Positions 1-6,597 of a DNA stretch of 15,803 nt are shown piece by piece. This DNA is from Candidatus Poseidoniaceae archaeon (GTDB lineage: Archaea; Thermoplasmatota; Poseidoniia; Poseidoniales; Poseidoniaceae), in contig JAKUNY010000022.1 of assembly GCA_022451765.1 (NCBI GenBank), positions 1 to 15,803 on the forward strand, written 5' to 3'. The notes under the pieces are model-generated. The model had not been told where the DNA came from. It was given only the letters and a program-made list of their open reading frames with translations, and did no database searches. How positions within the stretch are numbered: the stretch's first letter is position 1; each line of letters opens with the position of its first letter. Position numbers and translations under genes: made by a program.

Positions 1-168
1 CTAGGAGGGCCGGAAGGTGGACCACTAGGAGGACCGGAAGGTGGACCACTAGGAGGGCCGGAAGGTGGACCACTAGGAGGGCCGGAAGGTGGACCGCTAG
101 AAGGACCGGAGGGTGGACCGCTAGGAGGACCAGAAGGTGGGCCCGGTGGAGGACGGGAGGGGGGCCCT
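1..168 (-). repeat. 24-bp tandem repeat encoding GPPSGPPS
   Basis: Six near-identical 24-bp units start at 1, 25, 49, 73, 97 and 121, followed by a degenerate unit at 145-168. The units are contiguous without spacers. They differ by a few substitutions, mostly synonymous; one unit (97-120) changes a Pro codon to Ser. The period is a multiple of three and the unit reads Gly-Pro-Pro-Ser twice on the minus strand, so this is a coding minisatellite within the Pro-rich protein. It may continue beyond the window edge. Confidence 0.95.
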
Positions 169-977
169 GCGGGACCAGCTGGAAGGGAAGGTGGTGTGGA
201 TTCCGTATGGACTTCCGGTTCGTCTTGCACTGGGGGTGCCTCTGCAACTTCATCAGCAGGTGGTGCTGGGGGAGTGAGAGGTACTTGCGTCAGTAAATCC
301 ACGGTAGGTTGGGCGGGTTGTTCGTTAACTACCGGGGAAGAAAGGAGCGAATCTGAGGCCGTTGATGTGAGCAGTGGGTCAGTGGAGGTTGATGCGACGG
401 ATTCAGCCTTCCTTTCCCAAGGAGGTGTGCGTGGACCATCTTCTTCGAGGTTATTGAACGTCCCTGCACTGATCTTAGTGGCACCGCCCTCCGCATTTTC
501 CCCATAAAACGTTGACATTTGAACTTGGCTTGCATCGATGAGTTCTCGTTCTTGCACGTTCCCAAAATCACCGAGATCGGAATCAAAGGCTCCTGAAAAC
601 AAACTTGTTCCAACAGCATTCCCAAGCAGACGACCTTTGGCTTGTTGGAATTCAAAGTCTGCTTCGTACGGTCCGAGGGTTAATGATTGACCTTGGCCCT
701 GTAGCGAGAATGTCCACTCACCATCACTGAGTTTGAATGCGAAGGAGAACGAACGGGTTAGGCCAGGTCCTATGGAAGACACGCCCGCTGTTGGTTCTAC
801 TTGCGAGCCAAGGCTTGTCGAAATGGTTGCTGCGATTCCCCCAATTGGAATCGCTGATTCATTGGTCAAATTGAGCGTGACTTCAACAATGTCCTCATCG
901 TCATCATCGATTTCCATCCGAACGCTTTGCAAGATAACGGAAAGAGGGCCAGCTGCTGCTACGTGTTCTTGATTCAT
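1..977 (-). CDS. Protein with N-terminal beta-rich region and Pro/Gly-rich GPPS repeat tail (partial, runs off left edge)
   Basis: The frame is open from an ATG at 977 to the window edge, giving 325 codons with no stop; the C-terminus is missing. A GGTGAG ribosome binding site lies 4 nt before the ATG. Residues about 10-110 contain an acidic run (five Asp/Glu near 24-29) and alternating hydrophobic stretches that look like a beta-sandwich domain. Residues about 180-265 are Pro/Ser/Thr/Glu-rich and probably disordered. From about residue 265 the protein becomes GPP-rich and then strict eight-residue GPPSGPPS repeats. No signal peptide or membrane segment is seen in this part. It lies 30 nt downstream of the RDD gene and is probably the third gene of the helicase operon. 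I do not recognise the family. The missing C-terminus may carry another domain, such as a membrane anchor or zinc ribbon. The reading frame is well supported; the function is unknown. Confidence 0.8.
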   Translation of the reverse strand, partial: MNQEHVAAAGPLSVILQSVRMEIDDDDEDIVEVTLNLTNESAIPIGGIAATISTSLGSQVEPTAGVSSIGPGLTRSFSFAFKLSDGEWTFSLQGQGQSLTLGPYEADFEFQQAKGRLLGNAVGTSLFSGAFDSDLGDFGNVQERELIDASQVQMSTFYGENAEGGATKISAGTFNNLEEDGPRTPPWERKAESVASTSTDPLLTSTASDSLLSSPVVNEQPAQPTVDLLTQVPLTPPAPPADEVAEAPPVQDEPEVHTESTPPSLPAGPAGPPSRPPPGPPSGPPSGPPSGPSSGPPSGPPSGPPSGPPSGPPSGPPSGPPSGPP

Positions 978-981
978 CCCT

Positions 982-987
982 CTCACC
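982..987 (-). promoter_or_regulatory. Ribosome binding site GGTGAG for the Pro-rich protein
   Basis: GGTGAG on the minus strand, 4 nt before the ATG at 977, within the 30-nt gap after the RDD gene. It supports this start for a gene that runs off the window. Confidence 0.6.
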
Positions 988-1007
988 TGTCCAACGTAAA
1001 CCCTTCA

Positions 1008-1568
1008 TCATTTTAAGTTCAAGCGCGTGTCACTTGGGAGAGACCAATCAACTGCGGCAACTGTATGGTTGCTCAAATCAACGGATGTTCGGTATTCCGC
1101 CGTTTTCGAGCGTGCTCGAAAAATATCGCGTATTCCAAACAACCAACCAAGCACAGGAATGAGGTATCGCAACTTATGGAACGCCCTCGGTCCAAAATGA
1201 TGCAATTCAAGCAGTGTACCGTTGTCGTGGACGATTGCAATTCGAAATGCCCTTTGCCCAAGCGAACGCCCGTAAGCTCTGCCAGTGTACTTCCAGTACA
1301 GCCAAAGGGAGGCAAAGAAAATCACCCACGTCATTAAGAACGATGCAGCATATCGAAGATTTTCTGTAAGATAATTCCAACTGATGAGAATTTCAAGGAA
1401 TTGAAATCGCGTGAGTACCTGAAGCAACAATGACATTACAACTACATCGATTGCAAACGCTGCAATACGCCGCCAAACGGGCGCAATTAGCATCCCTTCG
1501 GGCGCACTGGAGAGAACTTGTTGAGCAAGAGTTCCGCCCTGATAAACCGTAACTGGGTTTTCCGCCAT
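1008..1568 (-). CDS. RDD family membrane protein
   Basis: This 186-residue protein has the RDD-family layout. Residues 32-41 (WRRIAAFAID) open the first membrane segment, about 35-55, with the family Arg and Asp. A second membrane segment spans about 75-95 and is followed by the GRSLGQRAFRIAIV signature near residues 100-113. A third hydrophobic stretch lies at about 134-150, followed by RDIFRARSK. RDD proteins are small polytopic membrane proteins whose general function is poorly defined; some have been linked to ion transport. I chose the ATG at 1568 because GGAG sits 5 nt upstream. An ATG at 1613, which overlaps the helicase stop by 8 nt and adds 15 residues, is an alternative with a poorer ribosome binding site. 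The gene lies 37 nt after the helicase and 30 nt before the Pro-rich gene, so it is probably co-transcribed with both. Confidence 0.85.
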   Translation of the reverse strand: MAENPVTVYQGGTLAQQVLSSAPEGMLIAPVWRRIAAFAIDVVVMSLLLQVLTRFQFLEILISWNYLTENLRYAASFLMTWVIFFASLWLYWKYTGRAYGRSLGQRAFRIAIVHDNGTLLELHHFGPRAFHKLRYLIPVLGWLFGIRDIFRARSKTAEYRTSVDLSNHTVAAVDWSLPSDTRLNLK

Positions 1569-1573
1569 GGAGT

Positions 1574-1577
1574 CTCC
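1574..1577 (-). promoter_or_regulatory. Ribosome binding site GGAG deciding the RDD protein start
   Basis: GGAG on the minus strand, 5 nt before the ATG at 1568. The upstream in-frame ATG at 1613 has no comparable motif at the right distance, so the shorter protein is preferred. Confidence 0.5.
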
Positions 1578-1605
1578 AGAGCCTGTTCGTTGTTGAACCT
1601 GCGTG

Positions 1606-3606
1606 TTAGCCATTGACCAAATGCCATGCAAAAAGTCCCCGTTCCTCTGCCCAATCCAACCAAGACTTCCATGTTGGATCGTAACGCAATGTTTGGGGGT
1701 CTCCAACCACAATAAGACCACGTTTTGCTCGAGTGATTGCAACGTTGAGGCGTCGCTTGTCACTCAGAAAGCCAACCACTCCGTCAGGATTTGATCGGAC
1801 TGCGGAGAAGATGATGACGTCTTTTTCCCGTCCTTGGTAACCATCGACAGAGTTGATTTCGAGACCGGAGAATTGTCCACCCTCTTCACGCCCCTTGTTG
1901 CTGTCAAAAATATCCGAGAGTGCACGAACTTGTCCGCTGTATGGCGTAATGATCCCGATTTCGGAGGGATGAACGTCTCCAGGTAGAAGTAAGCCTTGTA
2001 CCAAGTCGTAAATTCGAGCGGCTTCAATTGGGTTGCTTCGACTCCCCCCTTCCTGTTCTTCGTCTTCAACACCTGAGATTGGGATGAATGCAAACGGATG
2101 ATCCCAATCCGGCCATAGAATTCCCGCAGGAGAGGGCCGCTCAGATGCTGAGCAACCATCCTTCAGTCGATCATCGTAGAACCGAGCACTCGGGTACTCT
2201 CTCAGAACAGGATGCATTCTGTACTGTACATCAAGAAGGTTGGTCTGAATACCAACATCGATTAATCGCTCGAACAGCGAACGTCCAAGACCACCACGTT
2301 CAGCCTTCTTTGAGATAACAGTCGGTGGCAATTGCTTGTGGTCACCCACCAAAACCAGTTGGCGGCAACCTTTGGATATTGGAATTAATGCGCTCGGTTC
2401 GATTGCTTGTGTGGCCTCATCCATCAGGACAATCGGGAAACGTCGGCCATCAAGAATTCGATGTCCTGAACCAATGTTCGTCGAACAAATTACCTCAGCG
2501 CTATCAAGAACAGATGCAATCATCTCTCTTTCAAGCCGTCGTAGTTCCTTTTTGTTGTGTTGAATGTCTCTGTGCGCAAGTCCCTTCTCACGGCCCTTGA
2601 GTTTTGGCAATGCTCGGTGAACCTCATCCATCTCATCCCGAACGATGGCGATCTCATCTTGCTTGGGATGTTCTTCTAATTGCGCATCAAGTGTAGCCAT
2701 GCGAAGGGTTTCACGAACCTTCACAGGACGACCTATCCGGACTGCACGTACCCCCAGACCTAGTAACCCCTCCAGGAGATTATCCACGGCGACATTGGAC
2801 TCTGCTGTAGCCAAAATGGGACCGCGCCCTTCTCGGGCAAGTTGGGCTAAGGTAGCGACGGCCGTATGGGTCTTCCCGGTTCCTTGTGGACCCTGAATGA
2901 TGGTTAAGCGACGTGACATGGCCGAATTCATCGCATCCATTTGGGAAGGGTTGAGCTCGACTTGAACTGCCTCTGAGCGATTGAATCTTCCAGATATTTT
3001 TGGAGGCATTGAGGCGTTTTCTTCTGGATTGTGTACTTGTCCAAGGAGAACATCGCGTAGGATTGTTCCTCGGTCGCCCTCAACAGAATGAAACATTTCA
3101 AGTGCTTCTTGCATCCGATCATGCGCAACACGATTTGCCCCCCGGTCAAGTCTCCAGGTACCTTTTCTGAGGTCTTTTGGTCGCTGGGCGACAACGATTC
3201 TAAGGCGGGTTGGCCCGCGTTCCAATACAATCCCTTCGACGGTTTTCTCTCCAATGGGTTTTGAGCGACTGATGACAACAATATCGCCATGCGTGAATCG
3301 ATGTTGGCCGAGGTGTTTCCGATCTGGATGTTCGAACACAAGGATGTCTTCTCCGTAGAGCGTCCCATTCGTTCGGCCTTTCAATCCAAGGAGTGCAAGA
3401 CCTGAGGCCTGCAGACGGTGATGCGACCATGAAGACCACCGTTCTTGGATGATCGATGTCTCTTCCTCAAGCTCGTCCTCAAGAAGCGATGTAAAGTGAC
3501 GGAAGTGATCTTGACCACGGCGCCAAATCCCCCCTTCCTCACCTTCCGGCTCAACATCCGGCGAGGAAGAACTGACCATACGCCGAACTTTTCCTCGCTC
3601 GCCCAT
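1606..3606 (-). CDS. SF1 superfamily helicase, Upf1/Dna2/IGHMBP2-like
   Basis: An ATP-dependent DNA or RNA helicase of superfamily 1B. Numbered from the upstream ATG at 3630, the motifs are: an N-terminal beta-barrel-like region (about 75-150); a Q-motif-like NPSQ (227-230); Walker A GPQGTGKT (247-254); a coiled, charged insertion (about 320-375); motif II DEATQA (404-409); motif III GDHKQLPP (429-436); motif IV QYRMHP (469-474); motif V around DGYQGREKD (596-604); and motif VI RRLNVAITRAKRG (626-638). All ATPase and helicase motifs are intact. The acidic, Ser-rich N-terminus is probably disordered. I prefer the ATG at 3606 (666 residues) because GGAGA lies 4 nt upstream. The tandem ATGs at 3630 and 3627 lack a ribosome binding site but could serve a leaderless transcript. 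It heads a minus-strand operon with the RDD and Pro-rich genes and is divergent from the zinc-ribbon gene. Archaeal members of this family are usually annotated as Upf1-like DNA helicases; the substrate cannot be told from sequence. Confidence 0.95.
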   Translation of the reverse strand: MGERGKVRRMVSSSSPDVEPEGEEGGIWRRGQDHFRHFTSLLEDELEEETSIIQERWSSWSHHRLQASGLALLGLKGRTNGTLYGEDILVFEHPDRKHLGQHRFTHGDIVVISRSKPIGEKTVEGIVLERGPTRLRIVVAQRPKDLRKGTWRLDRGANRVAHDRMQEALEMFHSVEGDRGTILRDVLLGQVHNPEENASMPPKISGRFNRSEAVQVELNPSQMDAMNSAMSRRLTIIQGPQGTGKTHTAVATLAQLAREGRGPILATAESNVAVDNLLEGLLGLGVRAVRIGRPVKVRETLRMATLDAQLEEHPKQDEIAIVRDEMDEVHRALPKLKGREKGLAHRDIQHNKKELRRLEREMIASVLDSAEVICSTNIGSGHRILDGRRFPIVLMDEATQAIEPSALIPISKGCRQLVLVGDHKQLPPTVISKKAERGGLGRSLFERLIDVGIQTNLLDVQYRMHPVLREYPSARFYDDRLKDGCSASERPSPAGILWPDWDHPFAFIPISGVEDEEQEGGSRSNPIEAARIYDLVQGLLLPGDVHPSEIGIITPYSGQVRALSDIFDSNKGREEGGQFSGLEINSVDGYQGREKDVIIFSAVRSNPDGVVGFLSDKRRLNVAITRAKRGLIVVGDPQTLRYDPTWKSWLDWAEERGLFAWHLVNG

Positions 3607-3610
3607 GACT

Positions 3611-3615
3611 TCTCC
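3611..3615 (-). promoter_or_regulatory. Ribosome binding site GGAGA favouring the helicase start at 3606
   Basis: GGAGA on the minus strand, 4 nt before the ATG at 3606. The two in-frame ATGs at 3630 and 3627 are preceded by a sequence with no anti-16S complementarity. Confidence 0.5.
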
Positions 3616-3630
3616 AACTGCTGCCATCAT

Positions 3631-3716
3631 TTCAGACTATGGCGAATGATGCGTTCATCGTCCGCGGGATGGTGATGCTTAAACCACAAGTGCATACCGA
3701 GAAATTAGGTGAGACG
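3631..3716. promoter_or_regulatory. Divergent intergenic promoter region between helicase and zinc-ribbon genes
   Basis: This short gap must hold promoters for both divergent units. The only AT-rich TATA-like element I see is CTTAAA at 3678-3683, about 36 nt before the plus-strand ATG at 3717 and about 50 nt before the minus-strand ATG at 3630. It is near-palindromic, so it could serve either direction. A plus-strand ribosome binding site AGGTGAG lies at 3707-3713. The promoter assignment is an inference from position; the box is a weak match to the archaeal TATA consensus. Confidence 0.3.
3707..3713 (+). promoter_or_regulatory. Ribosome binding site AGGTGAG for the zinc-ribbon protein
   Basis: AGGTGAG ends 3 nt before the ATG at 3717. 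This selects that start over the in-frame ATG at 3639, whose extra 26 residues would precede the zinc ribbon and lie inside the divergent promoter gap. Confidence 0.6.
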
Positions 3717-4823
3717 ATGTTTTGGAAGCGCAAGAAAGAGGTGAGCGAGGATGGTAATCCTTGTCCATTCTGCGGTGCTCAAAACGATGTTCATGCCACC
3801 AGATGCGCTCAGTGCTACTATGACCTGAGCAAACCAGCTCGGGATCAACATCTTGAGGTTGCTTCCGATGTGCAAAACGATTTACTCTCAACCCTCATGA
3901 ACGATGATGACGTTGAAGAAGAGGAATTTGCTGTCGAAGCGGTTCTGGACCTCGAGGATGTAACCATCGAAGTCGATCAGTACGAAGACTCGGGTTCAAA
4001 GGATGGGTTCTCATTCATTGACAGTGAAGGTCCTACGCTTTCGGAAACCGTTGAATTTGAGAAACAAGAGGAGGTCGAGCTCTCAGCAGAAGATGCCCCG
4101 GTCATTGAGGATCGATTTGAGCTTCCTGACGCCAATCCATTGGATGAAGTCGCAGAGCCTGTCCATACTGGGCAGGGTCAATTGATTCAATCAACGGACG
4201 AAGAGGACGATGTTGATTTTACTGGATCCGTAGGGCCTTCTGCTGATACCATTCCAGAACTTCCAGATGTCGAGGAAGAAATTCAACTTCCCCTAAAATC
4301 GATGACACTACCAGAAATTCCTGAGGTCGTTGAGGAGGTGACGCCAAGTATTCCTGCAATACCTGAAGATACGGTTGAGGAAGTGCCTGAGTTACCGGAC
4401 ATTGAAGAGATGCCAACTCCAGTAGTGCCTGATGAGGGAGGTGTTCCTGAGTTACCTGAAGATGCGGAAATTAACTCTTCAAGTGAGCAACCTGAGAAAG
4501 AGGATGTCGTAACCCCTGATGTTGCGATTGGAACTCGAATATGGCCATGGCCAGCCGGTGAGCCAATGGACCCGCGAGAAATTCATCGGATCGTTGTTGA
4601 TTCGCTCGGATTGGTTCGCGCAGGGCGTATCGCCGAGGCTGAGCACAACATTGACCAACTGGGCCCGCACCTTGGTGACGATGTGTCGTTGTTGTATCAT
4701 ATCGGTCTCGTCTTGCAGCAGGCGGGTCGTGCGGAGCATCTGAATTGGATGCTCGAGATGGCTCGACGCGTTCATCCAAATGATGAAGGTGTCATGGCTG
4801 CCGTTTCACATTTGTCTGCATGA
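3717..4823 (+). CDS. Zinc-ribbon protein with acidic Pro-rich linker and TPR-like C-terminus
   Basis: A 368-residue protein in three parts. Residues 1-40 carry a basic start (KRKK) and a CPFC...CAQC zinc ribbon with ligands C16, C19, C30 and C33. Residues about 40-270 are very rich in Asp, Glu and Pro and surely disordered. Within about 195-260 is a run of degenerate five-residue motifs of the PE(L/I)P(D/E) type: PELPD, PEIPE, PAIPE, PELPD, PELPE. Residues about 275-368 form a helical domain with TPR-like spacing (AGRIAEAEHNI, then LLYHIGLVLQQAGR, then LEMARRVHPNDEGV). There is no signal peptide or membrane segment, so it is cytosolic. The family is not recognised. A zinc ribbon plus a helical repeat suggests a scaffold or adaptor, but that is an inference. 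The gene abuts the GNAT gene downstream and they are probably co-transcribed. Confidence 0.88.
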   Translation: MFWKRKKEVSEDGNPCPFCGAQNDVHATRCAQCYYDLSKPARDQHLEVASDVQNDLLSTLMNDDDVEEEEFAVEAVLDLEDVTIEVDQYEDSGSKDGFSFIDSEGPTLSETVEFEKQEEVELSAEDAPVIEDRFELPDANPLDEVAEPVHTGQGQLIQSTDEEDDVDFTGSVGPSADTIPELPDVEEEIQLPLKSMTLPEIPEVVEEVTPSIPAIPEDTVEEVPELPDIEEMPTPVVPDEGGVPELPEDAEINSSSEQPEKEDVVTPDVAIGTRIWPWPAGEPMDPREIHRIVVDSLGLVRAGRIAEAEHNIDQLGPHLGDDVSLLYHIGLVLQQAGRAEHLNWMLEMARRVHPNDEGVMAAVSHLSA

Positions 4824-4826
4824 GGG
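4822..4826 (+). promoter_or_regulatory. Ribosome binding site GAGGG favouring the GNAT start at 4832
   Basis: GAGGG lies 5 nt before the ATG at 4832 and spans the stop codon of the previous gene. It favours the shorter acetyltransferase over the overlapping ATG at 4820. Confidence 0.45.
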
Positions 4827-4831
4827 ATTCT

Positions 4832-5398
4832 ATGCCACCGACACCGAGCCTTCCAGATTTGTCAGGTGGTTATGGTTTGCGTCCAGTTTCAAAAGCGATT
4901 CTACCCATGGTCATTGATGCCTACTCCGAAGATCCTGAATCGGCAAAGGCAGCCCTGCCATGGCTAAGAAGCGATGAAGATATCACCCGTCAATTATCGG
5001 ACATGTTGCACGATTTGGAACACCTTTCAAATGCGGACCGAGTTCATTTTTGGTCCATACATGACTTGGATAATACCTTCATTGGCCTAATTGGGCTCGG
5101 TGACGAGATGCAGTTGGTTCATTCGAATTACAACCTTGGTTATTGGGTTCGAAAAGGATTCAGAAATCGTGGGATTGCATCAGATGCTGTTGATGCTGTT
5201 CTCGGATGGCTTAACATGAGAGGTTCTGTTTACCGTATCGAAATCACTGTTCACCCACGGAACCAAGCCGGATTGGTTACCGCTGAACGAATTTGCCAAC
5301 GCTGGAACGGTCAGATTATTGACGAATTCATTGGAATCGAATTGAACGATAAGACCGTCCCGCACAGAATCCACGTCATCGACCTGCCTCGGATGTGA
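4832..5398 (+). CDS. GNAT family N-acetyltransferase (RimJ/RimL-like)
   Basis: Predicted acetyl-CoA-dependent N-acetyltransferase of 188 residues. Motif A, which binds the acetyl-CoA pyrophosphate, is visible as GYWVRKGFRNRGIASDAV at about residues 103-120, with the R-x-x-G-x-A core RNRGIA. It follows the beta-4 strand region FIGLIGLG near 83-90. The beta-5/alpha-4 region RIEITVHPRNQAGLVTAERI is close to the RimJ/RimL pattern, but the usual Ser after the Asn is replaced by Gly. The substrate (a protein N-terminus, an amino sugar or another small amine) cannot be decided. The ATG at 4832 has GAGGG 5 nt upstream. An ATG at 4820 overlapping the previous stop in an ATGA arrangement would add four residues but has no ribosome binding site. 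The neighbouring deacetylase starts 4 nt after this gene, so the pair may act on related amine substrates. Confidence 0.88.
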   Translation: MPPTPSLPDLSGGYGLRPVSKAILPMVIDAYSEDPESAKAALPWLRSDEDITRQLSDMLHDLEHLSNADRVHFWSIHDLDNTFIGLIGLGDEMQLVHSNYNLGYWVRKGFRNRGIASDAVDAVLGWLNMRGSVYRIEITVHPRNQAGLVTAERICQRWNGQIIDEFIGIELNDKTVPHRIHVIDLPRM

Positions 5399-5402
5399 AG
5401 GT

Positions 5403-6191
5403 GTGCAACGGACATGGCTGACCATCGATACGGATGACCTTCGGCATGTTCCCTCAAATCAAGGCCATCCCACTCGTTCAAGGCCTGATTCCTCTCTACC
5501 TGCGCTTTCGAAGCAGTTCAAAATCGGCATACTTGGACTTAAATCCTGGATGCAGACACACGAGATGCCCGTCACCTTGTTCGTAATTGCAGATCAGTGT
5601 GAGTCCGATGAATTTGTGCATCTCATCTCAGATTTATGCACGGTATTCGGTGAACGAATCTCCATCGGATGCCATGGCCTGCATCATCGCAGTTGGTCGG
5701 CTTGGCCAGAAGATGTTGAAGCATTTTCGAAGGACATCGTAACATCTGTTTCCATTTTGGAACATCAATTTCCTCATCATTTCAAACGCTGGTTTCGAGC
5801 CCCGGCAGGTTACATTGCTTCGTGGATGATTCCAGTCTTGGTTGAACATTCCTTCGTGGTTGACACATCGATCAATCCTTCCTGGCTCGTCAATTCGAAG
5901 TACGGTAAAGGTGAATCTTGGAAAACGGTTCAATCATCTGTGGAAGAAAGTACCATGATTGAGCGGCCATGGAAGACGCGCCTATCGCTACCAACATGTG
6001 GACCAGCACAGCACATCTTCGGGTTGCGATGGAATGCAAGGAGAGCCTGGAAAAAACTCCCTCCACCCTTACGTCCCGATGAAATCGATTTGGTTGAAAA
6101 TCCCCAGATTGATTTGGAAACAATCTATTGGCACGTCCTAGATCATGCAAAAAAGAACGGTACTTGGAAGCCGCGAATCAAAGGCTTGTGA
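5403..6191 (+). CDS. Polysaccharide deacetylase (NodB homology domain) family protein
   Basis: A 262-residue protein with the carbohydrate esterase 4 / NodB-type motifs. Motif 1 is LTIDTDD at residues 6-12, supplying the catalytic and metal Asp. Motif 2 is CHGLHHRSW at 90-98, where H91 and H95 match the metal-binding H-x3-H. Motif 3 is FRAPAGY at 131-137. A later VDTSINPSWL (153-162) and WHVLDH (243-248) fit the C-terminal half of the barrel. The family removes N- or O-acetyl groups from amino sugars or hydrolyses related C-N bonds. There is no signal peptide or membrane segment, so it would act in the cytosol, perhaps on a precursor sugar. The start is a GTG at 5403, 4 nt after the GNAT stop. 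Its 3' end overlaps the convergent aceE by 14 nt. The exact substrate is unknown. Confidence 0.88.
   Translation: MQRTWLTIDTDDLRHVPSNQGHPTRSRPDSSLPALSKQFKIGILGLKSWMQTHEMPVTLFVIADQCESDEFVHLISDLCTVFGERISIGCHGLHHRSWSAWPEDVEAFSKDIVTSVSILEHQFPHHFKRWFRAPAGYIASWMIPVLVEHSFVVDTSINPSWLVNSKYGKGESWKTVQSSVEESTMIERPWKTRLSLPTCGPAQHIFGLRWNARRAWKKLPPPLRPDEIDLVENPQIDLETIYWHVLDHAKKNGTWKPRIKGL
6149..6154 (-). terminator. Possible U-tract terminator downstream of aceE
   Basis: Six T on the minus strand, about 24 nt after the aceE stop, inside the 3' end of the convergent deacetylase gene. Archaeal RNA polymerase can stop at U-rich tracts without a hairpin. The tract is short and also encodes two Lys codons on the plus strand, so this is a weak call. 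Confidence 0.25.
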
Positions 6192-6591
6192 TGTCCGTTC
6201 GGTCGGCAGATACGCCGAACGATGCCATCGCATCAGCATACACAGATGCTTCCATCTGACCTTCTCGCACCAGCGAGGAAAGCGCTGCGAGTGCAACCGC
6301 TTCACCATCGATTTCAAAGAAGCGACGCAAAGCAGGGCGAGTATCAGAGCGCCCGAAGCCATCTGTTCCGAGGACTGTAAACGGTGCACTGACCCATTCT
6401 CGAATCATCTCTGGAACGGCAGCAACGTTGTCTGAGACAGCGATAATTGGTGAGGTTCCGTCCCCAAATTGCTGTTCAATCCATGTGGTTTTGATTGCCT
6501 CATGGGGGTGCAATCGGTTCCATCGCGAGACATCCATTCCCTCTCGGCGAAGTTCTCCATAGGAGGTTGCAGACCAAATTTCAGAGCGCAC
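6178..6591 (-). CDS. aceE: Pyruvate dehydrogenase E1 (AceE), C-terminal fragment after in-frame stop
   Basis: This 137-residue segment is the last part of a homodimeric-type E1. It carries the diagnostic WSATSYGELRREGMDV, RWNRLHP and VLGTDGFGRSD motifs near the AceE C-terminus. It is in exactly the same frame as the upstream 752-residue segment; only TAA and one Gly codon separate that segment from a GTG at 6591. Joined, the gene has 891 codons including the TAA, the usual length for AceE. If translated separately it would have to start at that GTG by reinitiation; the AAGG next to it is too close for a normal ribosome binding site. Alone it is only part of the transketolase C-terminal domain and would have no active site. 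The reading beyond the stop shows no further damage. Confidence 0.88.
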   Translation of the reverse strand: MRSEIWSATSYGELRREGMDVSRWNRLHPHEAIKTTWIEQQFGDGTSPIIAVSDNVAAVPEMIREWVSAPFTVLGTDGFGRSDTRPALRRFFEIDGEAVALAALSSLVREGQMEASVYADAMASFGVSADRTDITSL

Positions 6592-6594
6592 ACC

Positions 6595-6597
6595 TTA
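6595..6597 (-). other. aceE: In-frame TAA stop interrupting aceE
   Basis: Codon 753 of the aceE frame reads TAA, between GAA ACC and GGT GTG CGC. The frame on both sides is continuous AceE. From memory, E. coli AceE has Tyr before the matching Gly-Val (DYGV), so one substitution from TAT or TAC would create this stop. It may be a nonsense mutation, an assembly or sequencing error, or a site of readthrough or reinitiation; the sequence alone cannot decide. Confidence 0.9.

Noticed and set aside
1..168. Direct repeats as a CRISPR array
   Set aside because: The 24-bp units are contiguous with no unique spacers, and they keep an open GPPS frame on the minus strand within a longer gene.
196..507. 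Plus-strand frame of 103 codons, rich in Ser and Gly
   Set aside because: It lies opposite the Pro-rich gene, whose minus-strand frame is open over the whole 977 nt and has a ribosome binding site. The Ser/Gly content is the mirror of Pro codons.
1614..1763. N-terminal extension of the RDD frame
   Set aside because: The extra 50 residues fall entirely inside the conserved C-terminal end of the helicase, and the family needs no such extension.
6595..6597. Pyrrolysine or selenocysteine recoding of the aceE stop
   Set aside because: The codon is TAA, while pyrrolysine uses TAG and selenocysteine uses TGA. AceE has neither residue at this place, and I saw no selenocysteine insertion hairpin.
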